Assembly: GCA_030063045.1 (NCBI GenBank)
Contig: JAQSEB010000001.1
Location: forward strand, 4,526,001-4,590,000
DNA: 64,000 nt
Source: Pratylenchus scribneri
Lineage: Eukaryota; Nematoda; Chromadorea; Rhabditida; Pratylenchidae
Direction of reading: 5' to 3'
Numbering within the stretch: the stretch's first letter is position 1; each line of letters opens with the position of its first letter. Under the pieces are notes generated by a model that saw nothing but the letters and a program-made list of their open reading frames with translations, searched no databases and was not told the origin of the DNA. A program made the position numbers and the translations under genes. Shown here piece after piece: positions 11,504 through 23,830 of this stretch.

Positions 11504-12663
11504 TCAATTTCCGGCCGATGATGTGGATGGACCTTGGCCATTGGATGGAGTGCCAAAACGGTTTGAACGGCGTTGAGGTGTCGAAATTCGAGGACGGGAT
11601 CGAGACCGAGAACGGCTGCGTCCCTGACGAGAACGGGATCGACTGCGGGCGCGGCGAACCAATTGGAAGAATTCGGGGAATGGGAGCAAATGCTGGAAAT
11701 TTTGAGGGGATTGTTTATTATGCTAAATTATGTAAAATGCAAACCTCCATTTCAATATTCCGCTTATTCCTACACATTTCAACCGGACATTGTTGGAGTT
11801 GGCGGCGCTCTTTGTTGAATCTGATATATTCTCGTATGCTGTCTCGGTCATAAACGTGTCCACAAATCTGCAAAATTTAATGAGATTAGGATATTCAAAT
11901 TTAATTTTACCGAATTTTTGACGGGCTCATTAATTCGCGTTTTCGTGATCGGATCCTTATCGGACATAAATTGGGTCAACATTTCCATTTCAATTGATTC
12001 ATCTGCTTCGTCATCGGCCGCCACATTCCCTGCCCTTCCTCTTTTCTTGTTTTGCTGTCCGTTTTGGCCGTTTTCTCTGGTTGCGATTTTTTCGGGAATT
12101 TGTGCCAATTTTTCTTTCATTCCATCGAATAGTTCTCGATTGCGGCCGGGTCTCTCCAAAATGATATCTTTTCGACTGTAAATATGGAAGTAATTAACAT
12201 TTTTATAAATAATTTATTCTCACATATTTTTAAAGTATTTTTCAAGGGCCAGCTCCTCGGAAAGGTCGGTGCCATGTTCACGCCAAGTTTGATCAACGGC
12301 TCGTCTATCCTTGTCCAAGTCTTCGTCCAGCTTGGCCAATCGATTCACCAAATTGCCAACTCGTTCGCAGTCCTCCACGGCGCCGCATTTCTCCAATAAT
12401 TCGATGACTCTGACACTAAAATACAAATTTACTTTACCTCGATTTTATTTAAGTTAATGAATAAACCTGCAATTGGAAACAAGTTGAACCGATTCCAACA
12501 AATCATCATAGATTTCGCCTCGTTGATCAGCTGGTTGTGGCGGTGCTGGTCCAGCAGCTCTTCCGCCTTGTTCCATTCTTCCTTCTTCATCCCCATGGTC
12601 ATCATAATCGTCTTCCTCATCACTATTGTACATGTTCATCATCAAGTCCCTTAATCTGGCCAT
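11504..12663 (-). CDS. nse-2: E3 SUMO-protein ligase NSE2 (SMC5/6 complex), with SR-rich tail
   Basis: Five exons, 12467-12663, 12224-12415, 11911-12175, 11745-11867, 11504-11692; 321 residues. Residues about 204-255 form an SP-RING of NSE2 type: DPITKTRINEPVKNS, then ICGHVYDRDSI, then CPVEMCRNK, giving the C-H-C-C zinc ligands typical of this family. NSE2/MMS21 docks on SMC5 and SUMOylates repair and cohesion proteins in the nucleus. The N-terminal region is acidic then helical, as expected for the SMC5-binding part. Unusual are the extra C-terminal 60 residues, with RSRSRSRQGRSRSRSRSR, resembling a splicing-factor RS domain; vertebrate NSE2 is about 250 residues and lacks it. The gene is divergent from the macro/Deltex gene, with about 950 bp between start codons. 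Confidence 0.85.
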
Positions 12664-13618
12664 GTCGAATAAATATTCTTTTAGTTAATCTATAAAACTG
12701 CTTATTCATTTTTATTAAATGTCAATTGGATAATAAGGAAAGGAAAAGGATGAATTAAGAATTAGCATCTCAAAATTTCTCTGCTGGTCTGCTCATTTCT
12801 TCTCTCCACCCTCTACTCTACTCTTGTCTCTCGCCTATCAATATCACTATGCTAGAAAAGGACCTTTTGCTTTCCAAGTTCCAACCCATCTACAATTTGC
12901 CCCTCTTCAATTAAATTTCGTTTTTTTTTTGAAATTGCTGTGGATCGATTTAGTAGAAGGGTAGGTTGTAAAATGTTTAAAGGATAAAATTTGCTGCATG
13001 GAAAATGGAATGGAATCACGCCAAATTTAATAATTTGGACTCTTCCCTTTATAAAAGTATACCGATCAATCAATAATCGACGCCAACCATACCGTACTGA
13101 CGTACCATAACATTTCGATTACATCATCATCTATCCATCCAACATCTACATCCACATCCACAATATCTTCCATCATCAATCAATATCATCCATCATCAAC
13201 CATTTTTATTCATTTCTTCATCACAAAAGACAAAACACAATTCCCCCAATTTCTTGTTGATAGGTAGAGGAAGGGAAGGTTAATCTTGCATCAATCGATT
13301 TTTGCATTATGAGTAATGCATAATGCTCAAAAACATACATTATTCATTTTTAAAATAAGCAATAGGTAGATTTTAATTTTTAAACAATCTTTTCCAGCCA
13401 TCAAAAATATTTGATCCACATTCCACCCACAATCCACGTCGATACACGTTTTATTTCCTGTCCTGTTCTTCTTCTCGTCAATTGAAATAAGAAATTGTAG
13501 TAAAATATTTTGACACCTACAATTAAATAACACCTGTTCATTGCATACTATTTTCAACAATCTATACTTAAAGTTTATGCATAAATTTTCATTTTAGAGA
13601 TCTATCAAAAAATTAAAA
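12664..13618. promoter_or_regulatory. Divergent intergenic region between NSE2 and the macro/Deltex gene
   Basis: The two start codons are about 955 bp apart on opposite strands, so this must hold both promoters. It contains a CATC/CCATC-rich stretch (13120-13205) and AT-rich DNA. No TATA box or known motif is convincing. Confidence 0.4.
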
Positions 13619-16600
13619 ATGCCTAAATCCCGCGGTCATCAAAATTCGGATAATTTGGCGATGGCCGGTGTTAATAACATCTTTGTTGGACGATACAAGG
13701 GCATCGAATTGAATTGCTTAGTGGTTTGTTACATTTCAAATCAACTTTAAACTGAATCAAACAAATTTAGGGTAATATTTTGGCATGCAATTCAACAATT
13801 GGCATAATTTGCGATTCCCGTTTCACATTGAATGGAGGTTTGGCCAAGCAAATTAAGGATATTGCAGGAAATGAGTTCATGGTAACATTTTGGTTTATAA
13901 ATTAGATTATAATGCAAATATTTTAAGGCAAATTTGCAAAAAGCGCGACAGGAGCAGGACACAATTGCCATAGCCGTCAAATCAACGCCAAATCTCAGCT
14001 CAAACTACGTCATATTTTATCCGATTCGAAGTGTGGATCGCAATGTTCTGGACCGGGCATATTGGGGGATTTTCGGCAAGGCGCTTGAGTTGCGAATTCC
14101 ATATTTGACAATTCCACTTCTTGGGACTGGTAAGTAAATTCATTCCAATAAATTTTCAACTTATCTTTTTACATAAGGACAATTGGGATTGACCGTCGAT
14201 GTTGCAATTAATTATCTGCGCAATGCACTGATGGACCAGGGCAATTTTGGACATTTACAGGTTTTCTTGTAAACAATACTAGAATAATTTGTTCAATTCA
14301 TTTAGAAACTCCAATTTATTGACCAACATGAAAATACAATGCAATCGCTGATTGGGGGATGCTTAAATCAATTGGTCACGAACTGGGCCGCCCGACAGCA
14401 ACAACAAAATTCCAATTCGCAGCAGCAGGGGCCATCAACTTCACAACAACCACCACAACAACAAGGTTTAAATATAGTACCAAAGAATCAGTGGCGGTTT
14501 TAGGAAAGAAGGTTGACGGTGCTGGAAGGCGAATCCCTTCCCCTGGAGAAGTGGCATCGCGGGGTTCTTTCGGGTTTTTATAGGAAGGTTTATCCTTTGC
14601 AAATTACCCACAAAAACCTCGAATTTTATGCTGTGAAAGGATGACGAAGAAAAAGAAAATGATGACGAGAATGTGGGGGAAGATGATGAAGATCATCTCA
14701 GCTTCATCATCCTTTTCCCTTCCAGCACCGACCTAAACTACATTGGTAACAAATCCTGGAACCACCACTGCACAAAATATATTTTGTATTTAATTTCATA
14801 TTTTTAGGAACTTCTTCAACATCTTCCGATTCAACATTTTCGCCGTCATCATCTTCGCATTCCACTGTGCTCTCGGTGTCTGCTCCCGGCTCATCGATTA
14901 ACTTCAATATCAGCATTTTAAGTACTAATTTACTTTTTGAAAAATGGTTTAATATTCTTTTTCTCGAAATAGGCTCAGGAACAGATGGAGAGACGATTGA
15001 CGAAGCTGTTATGGATTTGACCGGGACAGGGGAGGACGAAGACATGGACGATGAGGACGAGGAGGACAGTTCGGATTCGGATGACGACGATGATGATGAT
15101 GATTCGGACTTGGAGGACAGCAGCGATGAAGATGTTATGGGGGTATGTTTTTTTTGAATAAAAGGAATAAAATGATACGCTACTCACTCTATACTCACCA
15201 GTAAAAGTAAAACTAATTTTTTATTTTTCAGGGGTTTTTTACCGATTCCGACCAATCCGATCGAATGGATGCAACAAATTCGACTGAATCGCCAACCCAA
15301 AAGAAAATACGAATTGAAGAAGAGAAGACTTTTTGGAAGCGAATAACTGCCGAGGAATTGTTGGTGGGAAAGGACGAAGAAGAAGACAAAGAGGCACCAT
15401 CATCAAGCAGCAAATTGGCAAAGCTGGACGAATCCACAATGCCATGTTCCATTTGCCTGAGCGATATGCGGGAAGAGCAGGAAAATGCGGATGCAATTGT
15501 CCAGCTGACACTTTGTGATCACCGTTTTCACGAAGAATGCATTCGGGTAAGTCCAATCAGTGATGAACATGTTCAAGAGATTATTTAGAGAATTTTTTAT
15601 TTTCCTAAACCTTAATAATAAATTATTGGTACCAATGGAGTTTGTCCCCTACATGGGAATGAGGAAGATGAAGATGAAGAAAAAGAAGAAGATGCTGGAA
15701 GAGGGTAGAAGAAGAAGATAATGATGAAGGAAGAAGAAGATGATGGAAGGAAGATGAGGATGGGGAAGATAATGATGAGAATGAAGAAGAAGAAGATGAA
15801 TGAAGATAATGATGAAGAAAATGAGGATGGTTAAGATGATGATGAGGATGATGAAGAAGATCACCCTCAATTTCATCTTCATCCTCATTCTTTCTCTCGT
15901 AGGGGACAAACTCCATTAATACCTAAATTATTTGTTTGACCATGGGCGGATTCGAACACACGACCTAATTTTCCACATTAAAATATTTAAATTTTAGGCT
16001 GCCTTCAAAGTCAAAAAGCAATGTCCATTGTGCATGTGCTTTTATGGATACCCGATTGGATGCCAACCATTGAATGGTATTCATTTTAATTAAGAATTAA
16101 ATTAATATTTAAATTTAGCAACAATGAATGTTCGAATTGTTCCCGGGCCGGTGCCTGGTCATCCCGATGCGAAAGGCTTCCATGAAATTGCATACTACGT
16201 TCCAGCTGGCATTCAAACGGTTTTTCTTTGATTTAATAAAAAATATTTAATCAAAAAATTTAAGGAAAATCACATGCGCCCCGGCGTGGCCTACCGGTCC
16301 AGTCATCGCATTGCTTATTTGCCAAACAATGCCGAAGGGACTGAGGTGCTCAAATTGCTGCAACTTGCCTTCAAAAGACGCTTAAGTAATTTTAAATAAT
16401 ATTTTAAATAATTTTAATTTATTAAATTCAGTATTCACGATTGGTGACTCGAATACGACTGGACGGAAGAATGTGCCAGTTTGGAATGGAATTCATCATA
16501 GTTGGTTTATTCAATTTGGTCAAATAATCATGTTTAATTAAATTTTAGAAACCAACAAGGATGGTGGTTCTCAATGGTAAAATTTTACTAATTAATTATT

Positions 16601-16706
16601 AATTAAAAATTTAAATTTTTTCAGCTATGGATATCCGGATCCGCAATATTTGCAACGTGTCAAAGAGGAGCTGGCCATGGTTGGAGTTGAACCTAATCAA
16701 TTATAA
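13619..16706 (+). CDS. Macro-domain - RING - Deltex C-terminal (DTC) fusion, E3 ubiquitin ligase
   Basis: Fourteen exons (13619-13723, 13771-13881, 13928-14129, 14178-14260, 14306-14465, 14808-14921, 14973-15142, 15232-15546, 15998-16076, 16119-16219, 16265-16385, 16432-16500, 16549-16576, 16625-16706), 579 residues, all phases consistent. Residues about 8-200 look like a macro domain: GNILACNSTIGIICDSR and LNGGLAKQI at the ADP-ribose loop, and PLLGTGQLGLTVDVAINYL later. A Gln-rich then acidic linker follows. A RING at 387-440 has CSIC, LCDHRFHEEC and CPLCMC. Residues about 445-579 are a Deltex C-terminal domain: GFHEIAYYVPAGIQ, HRIAYLPN, FTIGDSNTTG, GIHHKT and YGYPDPQYLQRVKEEL. DTX ligases ubiquitinate targets, and their DTC domain binds ADP-ribose. 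Two MITE-like insertions lie in introns 5 and 8. Confidence 0.85.
14489..14770. mobile_element. hAT-like MITE in intron 5 of the macro/Deltex gene
   Basis: The termini CAGTGGCGGTTTTAGGA and CCTGGAACCACCACTG are imperfect inverted repeats; further inside GGTGCTGGAAGG pairs with CCTTCCAGCACC. The 8 bp outside each end (CAAAGAAT and CACAAAAT) match at 6 of 8 positions, a decayed target duplication of hAT size. No transposase frame is present. Confidence 0.6.
15628..15923. mobile_element. MULE-like MITE with exact 9-bp target duplication, intron 8 of the macro/Deltex gene
   Basis: The ends are near-perfect inverted repeats of about 28 bp (GGTACCAATGGAGTTTGTCC against GGTATTAATGGAGTTTGTCC). TAAATTATT lies directly outside both ends (15619-15627 and 15924-15932). 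The interior is almost pure GAAGAT/GAAGAA purine repeat and has no transposase. Confidence 0.85.
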
Positions 16707-16980
16707 ATAAATGAAAGACTGGGGCCGGGCAATCAATTATAAATTAATGAGACGAAGCCGGCCGATTATTCTTGCTATTTTGAATTAATATGGGATATTT
16801 GGATATACGCATACTTTCCTTTATTTTTACTCTAAATTATTTCCTAATTCCATCATTTTTTAATTGGATAAAATTTAAATGTAATTTTATTTGTTTTTTT
16901 TACCAGTACATAATTTTGTGAATTATTTTTACTTTTTTTCCATTGATTTTTTGATTCATAATTTGATTAATTAAGTAAAA

Positions 16981-19900
16981 ATGGACAATAAAAGCCGATT
17001 TAAAGAGCCGGACTTTTTTGAGGGGAAAGCTGGTGCAAAGTTTGTTCCATTTTATGTCGAATTGGATCATTTTTGTTAAATTTAGACTTCCAATTGAAGG
17101 AAAACGAAACATTTTGATCACTTCCGCCCTTCCCTACGTCAACAATGTCCCACATTTGGGCAACATCATCGGTGCCGTACTCAGTGCCGACGTTTTTTCG
17201 CGTTATTGTCGAATGCAGGGACATCAAACCCTTTTTGTTTGTGGAACGGATGAATATGGGACAGCGACTGAGATGAAAGCATTAACAGGTTTTTTTGAGG
17301 ATTTTTTAATAAATTTAATTATACACATTTTTAAAGAGGGAGTTACGCCCAAAGAAATTTGCGATAAATTCTTTGCTTTGCATAAACAAGTGTACGAATG
17401 GTTTGGCATCGATTTTGACCATTTTGGCCGGACAACCACGGAACATCAAACAGAGTAATTTTCAATGCTTTAATTTAATATTAAATTTATTTAGAATTGC
17501 CCAAAACATTTTCCTCAAAATTCATCGAAATGGCTTCACCTCAATTGACACCCAAAAACAATTGCATTGTGGAAAATGTCAAAAGTATTCAAAAATAATA
17601 AATTTAATAATATTTAGTAATTTTTAAAGATTTTTGGCCGATCGATTTGTCAGTGGAATTTGTCCACATTGCAAATTTGTGGATGCCCGGGGCGACCAAT
17701 GCGATGGATGTGGCCGTTTATTGGATGGAGTGGATTTGATAGAGCCAAAATGCATGATTTGTTCCAGTAAACCAACCGTTCAAGAATCAAAACATCTTTT
17801 TTTGAATTTGGATCAACTTTCGGTAAGTTATTCATAAATATTTAATTTATTGAATTAACCAAATTTTAGCCCAAAATCGAAGAATATTTGAATGAAATTA
17901 TGGAAACCGGCGACTCAAAATGGTCGACCAGTGCAATTTCGATCACGCGGAGTTGGCTGAAAATGGGACTGGAGAAGAGATGCATCACACGAGACCTGAA
18001 GTGGGGTACACCCGTCCCGTTGGAGGAATTTGCATCCAAGGTTTGCATCAATTTAAAATAAATCAAGCAAGGGAGCAAATTTCCCTTGGCTATCGATAAA
18101 ATTTAGTCAGATAAGGGATGGAATTTTATATTTTACTGATTTTATTGCTGAAAGATCAGGAAAAGCTTGCTAACTTTTAAATGCTTAATTTTACATAAAG
18201 CTTATGAATCTTTATCCCATTCGATAGTGCTAGTGAAGATGCCTGATGCTCTAATAATGTTAAAATTTATTGAATTTTTTCAAAATTGAAAATATTAAAT
18301 CGTCCAAACCATATTTGGTTTTTGGTATATAACTCTTTGTGACAAATCAATACATCAATCGACGCATTTGTTGATCTCTATCGAATGGTTTAAGATTTAT
18401 AGTGTCTAATTAAGATCATTCATTAAAAAAGTTACCTTTTCCTATGGAGCTAACTCAAAATGTCAAATTCAAATACAAATTTAACCACCATTTAATCCAA
18501 AAATTCTTATTAAGGTTTTCTACGTGTGGTTCGATGCCCCCATTGGCTACTTGTCCATCACAAAATCACTGCTCGGCGACCAATGGACCCGTTGGTGGAT
18601 GAATCCGAACAATGTGGAATTGTTCCATTTCTTGGGCAAAGACAACGTGGCCTTCCACAGTATCATTTTTCCGGCGACACTTTTGGCCACCGGCGAACCA
18701 TTTACCCGGGCCAAGCATATTTGTGCAACGGAATATTTGAACTACGAGGACCAAAAGTTCAGCAAATCCCGTGGAGTGGGCATTTTTGGGGATGCAGTGG
18801 CCAAAATTGGCATTCCGGCCGACGTGTTCCGTTTCTATCTGCTTTATATGCGCCCGGAGGGGCAGGACACCTCATTTTGTTGGGATGATTTTATGTTTAA
18901 GGTTTGTGCATTTTTAATTAATTTTTGTGAGAACTACCACGTATTTTGTGCTCAATGAAAATATTGCGGTCTCGGAATGAAGTTTAGGGTGTATAAAAAT
19001 GGATATAAGTTGTTACCAAGCCTGAAAAAAAATAATTTCTCCCGAGCGGGTTCGAACCCGAGTACCTAAATTTTGCAAAAAAGCACCAACCCACTAAGCT
19101 AAAAAGGCGTTTTTAGTTTTAAATCTTCTTTATAAACTTTGACCCTAAATTTGGTCATAAATCTATGCAAAATTCTAAATTTGAGCAAAAATATAGAGTT
19201 AAACGCACTAATCTGTCCTAATATTTAAATACCACTGACCACACCAATTCATTTAGAACAATTCGGAGCTGCTCGCAAACTTGGGCAATTTTGTTCTTCG
19301 CGCCCTCAGTTTTTTGGCCAACAATTTTGGCGGAATTCAACCCGAAATTTGCACCATTGGCCCATCGGAGGAGGAATTATTCGCCGCCGTTGATGCCGAT
19401 TTGGCAGAATATTCAAAGGCGATGGAGGAAATTCGAATGCGCGATGCCCTCCAAAGGATATTGGCCATTTCGCGGAGAGGCAATCAATATATGCAGGCGG
19501 GAGAGCCTTGGGTGTTGGTCAAAGGCAACGAAGAGGAAAAGTTGGTTTATTCAATTTTTAAACCAAATTTGATTACTTTTTGAAAATTTATTCCAAATAA
19601 AATTATTTTTCAGAGCCCAGGCCAAAACAATTATCGGAGTTTCGGCCAATTTGTCAGTGCTTCTCTCCATCCTCATTTATCCATTTATGCCCACCGTGAG
19701 CGCCCAAATCCGTGAACAATGCAATTTGCCATTGCCAATCGCCCTTCCCTCCAAATTTCTTCTCTTCCTCAAACCAGGCCATCAACACAATAAGGTGGGA
19801 AAATGGATTTTTTTTAAATAAAACCAATTAAATACCTTAAAAAAATCAATTCTAAACCCCAACTTTCTTCCCATTTGTATTCTTTTTTGTTTCATTTCTA

Positions 19901-22900
19901 ATTAAAATCCGTTCTTTTACCTAATCATTTATCATTTAGTCCATTTTTCGTTTCCCCTTTTCCTTAGCCATTTTCAACGCCAATTAATTAGGTAATTTCT
20001 CCCTTTCCACTTCCACAACATTCCTCCCAGCATTTTTATCGGTCAAAAAATCAAAAAAGATGGGCAACCCTCAAACCATTTCCATTCTTTTGGGTATTTG
20101 TTGATTTCGTCCACAGCCTAATCTTTCCTTTCCATCTTTCCCCTCTGCTGCTGCTGCCCATTCCATCAATTTCTCCAATCGATTCTCTCCCTTCACTTTT
20201 AGTTCTTTTTTTTGCAAGCAAAATATTAGGGATGGGAGGAGGCGGAATGGCGAGCGCCGCTACTAAATTTATTCATTCTCAACAAGTATATTTTTTTTTT
20301 AATTTTCCAAATTCAAAACATCCAAAAAACAAAAAAAAAATATTCCAGAAAATTTCTGAAAAATTCAAAAATAAATTCAAAAATTCCCCGGGATAATGCT
20401 GCCATCCGTCGCCTCCTTCAATGCGATGACCCTGAATCGACTGTTCATTTTTATAAATGTTTGATTTTAAATTCCAAAAAATTATCCAATGCCAAAATTA
20501 TTTATTCCCCCAATCAATTTCAGCCTTTCCCTCTATTCACCAAATTGGAACCAGCGAAAATTGTTGAGTGGAAAACTTTGTTTGGTGGCCCAACCCAAAT
20601 TCCGGCTACGACAATTTCCACAGTGCCAAACGGACTTCAAAAACAAAAAGCATCGCCAACAAAAGGAGGAAACCCAAAACAACAAAAAAGTTTGAATTTT
20701 AATTAAAAAATAAATTTAAAAATAATTTTTAGCACCAAAAATGGCCAAATCATTGGAAAAAATGCCAAATGATGAAGAATTTGCGCGGATGGATGCGGAC
20801 AAATTGCACGCGGAAGTGATGGCCAAATTCCAAAAAGCCAGTAAGTTATTTTAGGGCAAAATAAATTTCACTTTTTGTGTTTTTAGAGGAAATATTTGTG
20901 GCAAAACAAATGGCCCGATTGGACGCGGAAAATGCTGAATTGATGAAGCAAATTGAAGCATACAAAACGAAACTTGGCTACACTGGTCCACTCTACAATC
21001 CGCCAAAACCAACAACCACAGGTTAATTTTTTATTTTATTTTGGATGGTACTTTTGGCTAAAAAATAATTTGGTAAATTAAATTTAATATACTCCATAAA
21101 AATGGGATAATATTTAACTTGCCAAAAGAAGAGCGTGACCACAAATAAACCATTTCATTGGATTGATCTCATCATTTCGCATTGAATGGTGTTTAATTTT
21201 TTATAGTTTTTCAAAATTAAAATGTATTAAACTATATAAACCGATTTGGTTTTCGGTGCAAAATTAATTTAAAATGGTTTAAACCAAAATCAAATGATGC
21301 ATCTCGACGAAATCTATCGATTAGCGGTTACCGATTAGATATATAAAGCTTGGGGTCATAGAATAGACCACTGAGCCATTTTATATTATAATATTTTCTG
21401 CAAATTTTCCTAATTATAGTTCTCCTAAATGAAAATGATAATTCACTATTAATTTTAATAATTTTCAGTCACCCCAATTGAGCCACCAAATCAAAAGGCC
21501 GAAGAAAAGGCAGTCAATTCGAATTCTTCAAATGCCCAACAAAAACCAACAGAAGAGAAGGCGGCTAGCAAGAAGGAAGTGAAAAAGGGTGGCAAAGGAA
21601 AAGGAGGAGTAGAGGCGAAGGAAAGTGGCGGCGAATCAAAAACAACGACGAGTGGCAGTGACGGTGATTCCATCGACATTGGCCGGCTGGACCTTCGAGT
21701 TGGGCGCATTTTGGAGGCCAAAAAGCATCCGGACGCCGATGCCCTTTATGTGGAACAAATTGATTTGGGCGAGGAGAAACCCCGAACTGTGGTGTCCGGC
21801 TTAGTACGTTTTGTGCCCATTGAAGAGGTTCAAAAAGAAAATCGAAAATTTTAAAATATAATTAATTTATTTAAGATGCAAAATCGACTTGTGGTTTGTC
21901 TTTGCAATTTGAAACCGGCCAAAATGCGTGGAGTGGAATCGCAGGCAATGGTGATGTGCGCATCCACACCGGAGAAGGTGGAAATTCTTGGATTGGATCC
22001 GGCCTGTCAACCTGGCGATATTGTTGTTTGTGACCCTTTCACCCGTCGACCTGACCAACCATTCATGAATCCGAAGAAGAAAATTTGGGAGACTGTTGCG
22101 CCGGTAAGCGCACAATGCATTTAAAAATATATTGTGAAAAATGTTTCGGAATTAAATTATATTCTGTTTTTTGTACCATTTATTAAAAAAATTTTAAGGA
22201 ATGAAACACAAAAAATACAACTTTCCGGAATGAAAAATAAAACTTTCCGGAACAAACGGAACAAAAAATAAAACTTTCCGGAACAAAATAAATAATCTTT
22301 CCGGAACAAATTAAATAAACTTTCCGGAACAAAATAAATTTTCCGGAACAAATAAATAAACTTTCCGGAACAAATTAAATAAACTTTCCGGAACAAAATA
22401 AATAAACTTTCCGGAACAAATTAAATAAACTTTCCGGAACAAAATAAATTTTCCGGAACAAATAAATAAACTTTCCGGAAAAGATAAATAAACTTTCCGG
22501 AACAAAATAAATTTTCCGGAACAAAATAAATTTTCCGGAACAAATAAATAAACTTTCCGGAAAAGATAAATAAACTTTCCGGAACAAATTAAATAAACTT
22601 TCCGGAACAAATTAACTTTCCGGAATGAAATAAATAAACTTTCCGGAACAAAAAAAACTTTCTGGAACGAAATAAATAAACTTTCCGGAACAATAAAACT
22701 TTCCGGAACAAATTAAATAAACTTTCCGGAAAAGATAAATAAACTTTCCGGAACAAATTAAATAAACTTTCCGGAAAAGATAAATAAACTTTCCGGAACA
22801 AATTAACTTTCCGGAATGAAAAAGAAAAGAAAAACTTAAATAATCCATAATATGGAATTTTTGTTTAATTTAAACAATATTTAATTTATCAAATTTTTTC

Positions 22901-23017
22901 CAGGATTTGTCTGTATCCGCCGAAGGAGAATGTGTTTACAAGGGCCATTTGCTTCGAGTTCAACGGACGAATTCAACATTGAAGGCATCGACACTGCGGA
23001 ATGTGCCCGTAAAATGA
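16981..23017 (+). CDS. mars-1: Cytoplasmic methionyl-tRNA synthetase with C-terminal EMAPII-like tRNA-binding domain
   Basis: Fifteen exons: 16981-17039, 17086-17288, 17337-17454, 17495-17584, 17630-17822, 17870-18040, 18515-18901, 19257-19540, 19614-19794, 20524-20689, 20733-20840, 20887-21021, 21469-21827, 21876-22103, 22904-23017; 931 residues. It charges tRNA-Met with methionine. Class I landmarks: [16 protein letters not shown] (HIGH equivalent 43-46), zinc-knuckle pairs CGKC, CPHC, CDGC and [16 protein letters not shown] (KMSKS loop 360-363), then the anticodon-binding helical domain ([12 protein letters not shown]). Residues about 615-695 are coiled-coil, then a Lys/Glu-rich linker, and 760-931 an EMAPII/p43-type OB fold ([22 protein letters not shown]). 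The protein starts just before the catalytic core, without the GST-like domain of the human enzyme. The EMAPII tail is also known on C. elegans MetRS. Introns 6, 7, 12 and 14 carry repeats. Confidence 0.95.
18960..19190 (-). repeat. tRNA-derived SINE, copy 1 (antisense in MetRS intron 7)
   Basis: Read on the minus strand it has a box A TAGCTTAGTGGG (matches TRGYNNARYNGG) about 32 nt before a box B GGTTCGAACCC, then a T-rich stretch and a TATCCATTTTTATACAC tail shared with the copy at 47520. The upstream segment TTTATAAAGAAGAT is shared too. The stems do not fold as a clean tRNA, so it is a SINE-like relic rather than a tRNA gene. Confidence 0.7.
22205..22835. repeat. TTCCGGAA minisatellite, 22-24 bp monomer (array 5), MetRS intron 14
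   Basis: About 26 irregular copies of AAATAAACTTTCCGGAACAA with length variation (AACAAATT, AACAAAAT, AAAAGAT). It occupies most of the last MetRS intron. The long minus-strand open frames here simply translate the repeat. The same monomer forms array 11 at 56310-56735. Confidence 0.95.
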
Positions 23018-23830
23018 GAAAGAAAATGCTTTGAATGAAGAGAGGACCCCAAATTGTTTTTGTTTTTTAATTGTTTGAATTTATTTTACCCATCGATGAT
23101 ATTGTTGAAATTGACATTCGAAAATATTGTTTGACTCAATATGTTTTATCTATTTTTGATTTTATGTTATAAAATTTTGTTTTGGTACTGGAGAAATAAA
23201 TTACCTAATTTTTTCTGAAGCCCTCCCCCACCCCACTAATTTGAGGTACTGTACCTCTTTGCAGATGAACTCTTTGAATAAATTTTTTACATTTATTAGT
23301 GCCATTTGGCTCTATAAAAAAAGAGGCCAGCGCCGAAAAATATCCTGATCCGCGGACCGGATTTTCGAAATGAAAAACATACAGATTTCGGATTACGGAT
23401 TCATAAGCATCCGGACTGTTCGCTGTCCGTACGGATCCGGAATCCGCGCCGACCTCTAATAAAAAACGCTATATTTTATAAGAGTTGACCCCACAAATTT
23501 TACACATTTTTGGGAATTCGAAACTTGTTAAGAACCGACGCTTCTAATAGGAAAAATATGGTATATTTTATTTTTTTAATTCAATTCATTCAAATCAATC
23601 CATAAATAAGAAATAATTTTATTTAAACAATATTAAAATGGCAAATTAAATTTAATCGATTGCTGAATTTATTGAATAATAAATGAAAAATGCTTAATTA
23701 ATTGGAAAGAATTGCCCAAATAAAAATATTAATGATAATTAGGGGAAGGGGAATGAAATTAAGTGAAAAAAGATTATCAAAAATTCCAAAATGAAGATCT
23801 AGTTTAGTGTGTCAATTTTCCCATTCCATC
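23018..23830. other. Convergent 3' spacer with a small inverted-repeat element
   Basis: Between the MetRS stop (23017) and the 3' end of the minus-strand membrane gene (23831). At 23321-23457 GAGGCCAGCGCCG and CGCGCCGACCTC are imperfect inverted ends, with a GGATCCG/CCGGAT-rich interior, probably a short MITE. The rest is AT-rich. Confidence 0.5.

Noticed and set aside
15623..15916. His/Ser-rich 86-97 codon minus-strand frames
   Set aside because: They lie wholly inside the purine-rich MULE-like MITE.
19030..19110. Functional tRNA gene (T-loop GGTTCGAACCC)
   Set aside because: Boxes A and B are good but acceptor and anticodon stems do not pair and flanking sequence is shared with 47520, so a SINE fits better.
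22157..22848. Minus-strand open frames of 70-100 codons rich in [12 protein letters not shown]
   Set aside because: They are direct translations of the TTCCGGAA minisatellite in a MetRS intron; no leader, no splice context, peptide repeats with the DNA monomer.
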